Positions 15,978 through 17,728 of a stretch of 17,728 nucleotides of DNA are shown in pieces. The stretch covers positions 1-17,728 of the forward strand of contig USDC01000002.1 of assembly GCA_900553435.1 (NCBI GenBank), read 5' to 3'. Position 1 is the stretch's first letter; every line of letters starts with the position of its first letter. A model generated the notes under the pieces. That model worked only from the letters and a program-made list of their open reading frames with translations, did not search any database and was not told the DNA's origin. This DNA comes from an uncultured Mycoplasmatota bacterium (GTDB lineage Bacteria; Bacillota_I; Bacilli_A; RF39; UBA660). Position numbers and translations under genes: made by a program.

Positions 15978-16684
15978 TTAAAAACATCTCCTAACTTAGA
16001 ATTTATTAAAAGGTCTACATTTTCATCAAAAGAAGTAGCACTATTATTTATTAATACTTTATATTTACCATTAAAAAAATTAATATATGAACAAGCAGGA
16101 TAAACAGTAAGTGAAGTTCCTCCAATTATAAGCATATCTGCCTTACTTATATGATATATTGCTTCACTAACAGAATTAGTATCTAACTCTTCCCCATAAA
16201 GAGTTACTTCTGGTCTAATCATACCACCACACTGACAATATGGAATACCCTTAGAATTAAAAATAATGTTTTCATCAAATGTTTTCCCACATTTTATGCA
16301 ATAATTTTTATATATGCTACCATGAAGTTCAATCACATTTTTACTGCCTGCTCTCTGGTGTAAATTATCTATATTTTGAGTAATAACTGCTTTTAGCTTA
16401 CCGCTTTTTTCTAATTTAGCAAGATATGTATGAGTTATATTTGGTTTATATTTTCTACTATCCATTTTTTCTCTATAAAATTTATAAAACTCGCTTGAGT
16501 TATTAATCAAAAAATAATGACTAAGTATTTCTTCTGGTGGATACTTGTATTTTTCGTTATATAATCCATCCGGACTCCTAAAGTCTGGTATCCCACTTTC
16601 TGTAGATACCCCAGCACCACCAAAAAACACAATATAATTTGATTCATCTATCATTTTCTTTAATATTTTTATTTTATCATTCAT
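15968..16684 (-). CDS. cobB: Sirtuin, NAD-dependent protein deacylase (SIR2/CobB type)
   Basis: Removes acyl groups from protein lysines using NAD+, giving nicotinamide and O-acyl-ADP-ribose; acts in the cytoplasm. 238 aa from the ATG at 16684, supported by GGTGGA just upstream. An in-frame ATG at 16711 lacks a ribosome site. Motifs: GGAGVSTESGIPDFRS (22-37), TQNIDNLH (102-109), catalytic His121 in ELHG, a structural zinc site with Cys129, 132, 150 and 152 (CIKC...CQC), RPEVTLYGE and GGTSLTVYPA. Stand-alone single-domain length and an intact zinc site point to a housekeeping deacylase, not to an anti-phage SIR2 NADase. The stop overlaps the start of queG, so the two are one transcript. Confidence 0.94.
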   Translation of the reverse strand: MNDKIKILKKMIDESNYIVFFGGAGVSTESGIPDFRSPDGLYNEKYKYPPEEILSHYFLINNSSEFYKFYREKMDSRKYKPNITHTYLAKLEKSGKLKAVITQNIDNLHQRAGSKNVIELHGSIYKNYCIKCGKTFDENIIFNSKGIPYCQCGGMIRPEVTLYGEELDTNSVSEAIYHISKADMLIIGGTSLTVYPACSYINFFNGKYKVLINNSATSFDENVDLLINSKLGDVFKCL

Positions 16685-16734
16685 ACTTTTCCACCAATAA
16701 TATAATAACATAAAGGAATAATTAGTAAAATCTA

Positions 16735-16763
16735 ATTTCGATAACGAAATAAAAAGAGTTTCG
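16735..16763. repeat. Palindromic half-sites in the sirtuin / 253-aa protein divergent region
   Basis: ATTTCG-ATAA-CGAAAT (16735-16750) is a perfect 6-bp palindrome. A third half-site TTTCG at 16759-16763 forms CGAAA-N9-TTTCG with the central arm. The region lies between two divergent genes, where an operator would be expected. No regulator can be named. Confidence 0.4.
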
Positions 16764-16800
16764 TACTTGTTTGGATAATAAAATAAGTAGGAGGTGTAAA

Positions 16801-17562
16801 ATGGTATTTAATAAAGAAATTAATGGATATCAAAACGAAATAGAAATTCGTAATGAATTGAATGGAAAATATGTTTCAGAGCTTAACTTAATGTACAGAA
16901 GTTTTATAGAAGATATTTTTAATGGTATAAAAGACGATAATTTAATAATTTGTTGGGTAGATTTTACAAAGAAAAAATATGACATTGTAATTTCAATAAA
17001 TAATGAAAGAAGATATATTAGTATTAAAAAAGGTATTAAAAACTCAGTTCATGTTGAGGGAATTTCAAGTTTTATACACTTCTTAATTGAAAACGGAGTT
17101 GAAAAGGAAATAATAATAGAATATTTAAAATATCAATATGCAGATGGAACCACAAATGGAACAGGTAAAGAAAGATTGTCCGCAGAAGAATATAAAAAGG
17201 AAAATCAAGAAAAAATTGATAAAATCAATGATTGTATAAATAATAAAAAATTATTAGAAAAAGCTGCAGAAAGATTTGTACTAAAGGGAAGAAACTCAAA
17301 TAAATATATTGATGCATTACTTTTTGGTGTAAATGATGATTTTATTTGGATAAAAAAAGAAGACATAAAGAATATAATAATCAAAAAAGCAAATAGCTAT
17401 TCAACAGCAGTACACTTTGGTCCACTAACTGTTCAACCTGTAGATAGATGTTTAAATTATAACCCTAAATTTGAAAAAAAGAGGTTTTGTGTCCAATTAA
17501 AGTGGTATAATCTGGCAGATGACATTATTGAAAATATGAACAATAATATCAAAAATAAATAA
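16801..17562 (+). CDS. Unrecognised 253-aa protein, possibly a PD-(D/E)xK-like nuclease relative
   Basis: Start ATG 16801 has the best ribosome site in the window, AGGAGGTG 4-6 nt upstream. No signal peptide or membrane segment; soluble and Lys/Asn-rich. I cannot name a family. Residues 59-78 (KYDIVISI..., then YISIKKG) form a strand-Asp-strand-x-x-K pattern like the core of PD-(D/E)xK nucleases: D61 and K76, with Ser74 where the acidic residue is usual. A helix follows (NSVHVEGISSFIHFLIENG). Further distinctive blocks are YADGTTNGTGKERLSAEEY (112-131), FGPLTVQP (206-213) and KRFCVQLKWYNL (227-238). It diverges from the sirtuin gene across a palindrome-containing spacer. An accessory or DNA-processing role is a tentative inference. 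Confidence 0.75.
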   Translation: MVFNKEINGYQNEIEIRNELNGKYVSELNLMYRSFIEDIFNGIKDDNLIICWVDFTKKKYDIVISINNERRYISIKKGIKNSVHVEGISSFIHFLIENGVEKEIIIEYLKYQYADGTTNGTGKERLSAEEYKKENQEKIDKINDCINNKKLLEKAAERFVLKGRNSNKYIDALLFGVNDDFIWIKKEDIKNIIIKKANSYSTAVHFGPLTVQPVDRCLNYNPKFEKKRFCVQLKWYNLADDIIENMNNNIKNK

Positions 17563-17676
17563 TTATAGTAATATATTTTTATTTTTGAAATAAAATATAG
17601 TGTATACATAAAAATATTAAATAATTTTATAATGACAAAATACTTATAGTTAGAAGAAGAAAAGGCTTGGTTAGTG

Positions 17677-17704
17677 TTGACAAACTAGAAAAATCAGGTA
17701 TAAT
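17677..17704 (+). promoter_or_regulatory. Near-perfect sigma-A promoter directed out of the right edge
   Basis: A perfect TTGACA (17677-17682), a 16-nt spacer and a perfect TATAAT (17699-17704). The predicted start is near 17711, leaving only about 18 nt of transcript in the window. The 114 nt between the 253-aa protein gene and this promoter hold no gene I can see, only an AT-rich imperfect hairpin at 17573-17598. Confidence 0.8.
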
Positions 17705-17728
17705 AAATATTAGCTTGTTATTTGCAGG

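Noticed and set aside
15968..16684. SIR2 protein as part of an anti-phage system
   Set aside because: Compact single-domain protein with an intact zinc site and deacylase motifs, co-transcribed with queG; no defence partner next to it.
16771..16800. TTG at 16771 as the start of the 253-aa protein
   Set aside because: The added codons translate the AGGAGGTG ribosome site itself; ATG 16801 fits that site ideally.
17573..17598. AT-rich hairpin after the 253-aa protein gene
   Set aside because: The stem is only A-T pairs with a bulge, and no T run follows on the plus strand, so it is not a credible terminator.

Overview
The window looks like the chromosome of a monoderm, very AT-rich Bacillota-type bacterium, most like the uncultured Mollicutes-adjacent gut lineages (RF39/Acholeplasmatales-like). 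This placement is an inference from gene content and base composition, not from a marker gene. TGA is used as a stop and TGG as Trp, so the genetic code is the standard bacterial one, not the Mycoplasma variant. The gene set includes an LCP-family cell-wall polymer ligase, a lipoteichoic-acid-synthase-type sulfatase and Firmicutes-like AGGAGG ribosome sites. That indicates a walled organism that makes anionic polymers.

Layout: (1) 1-1760, plus strand: the 3' part of an LCP protein gene that is open at the left edge. It carries a periplasmic-binding-protein-like lobe before the catalytic domain and ends in a terminator. (2) 1856-8080, minus strand, convergent with it: an envelope cluster, read from right to left. 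The order is a small one-TM protein, a receptor with two tandem binding-protein domains and a degenerate GGDEF domain, a YihY-family membrane protein, the LtaS-like sulfatase behind its own strong promoter, and a one-TM protein of unknown function. A terminator closes the run. (3) 8080-10047, minus: NAD-dependent DNA ligase LigA. (4) 10094-13849, minus: a four-gene Tad-like secretion/pilus operon with its own promoter and terminator (SAF/CpaB-like protein, CpaF/TadA-type ATPase, TadB-like and TadC-like platform proteins). No pilin or prepilin peptidase is present. (5) 13868-15068, minus: a secreted, C-terminally anchored Cys-containing protein and a membrane-anchored thioredoxin-fold protein lacking CxxC. 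(6) 15101-16684, minus: a sirtuin and, overlapping it, an epoxyqueuosine reductase gene (queG) broken by a frameshift. (7) 16801-17562, plus: an unrecognised 253-aa protein diverging from the sirtuin, followed by a near-perfect sigma-A promoter (17677-17704) that drives something beyond the right edge.

The clearest theme is the cell surface. Two different envelope proteins (the LCP enzyme and the GGDEF receptor) carry recognisably similar binding-protein lobes, which suggests ligand sensing tied to polymer attachment and signalling. The compact Tad-like operon lies next to secreted proteins of unknown role and is the best candidate for an incompletely described machine. No mobile element, CRISPR array, tRNA or rRNA gene was recognised, and no gene-free stretch exceeds 300 bases.
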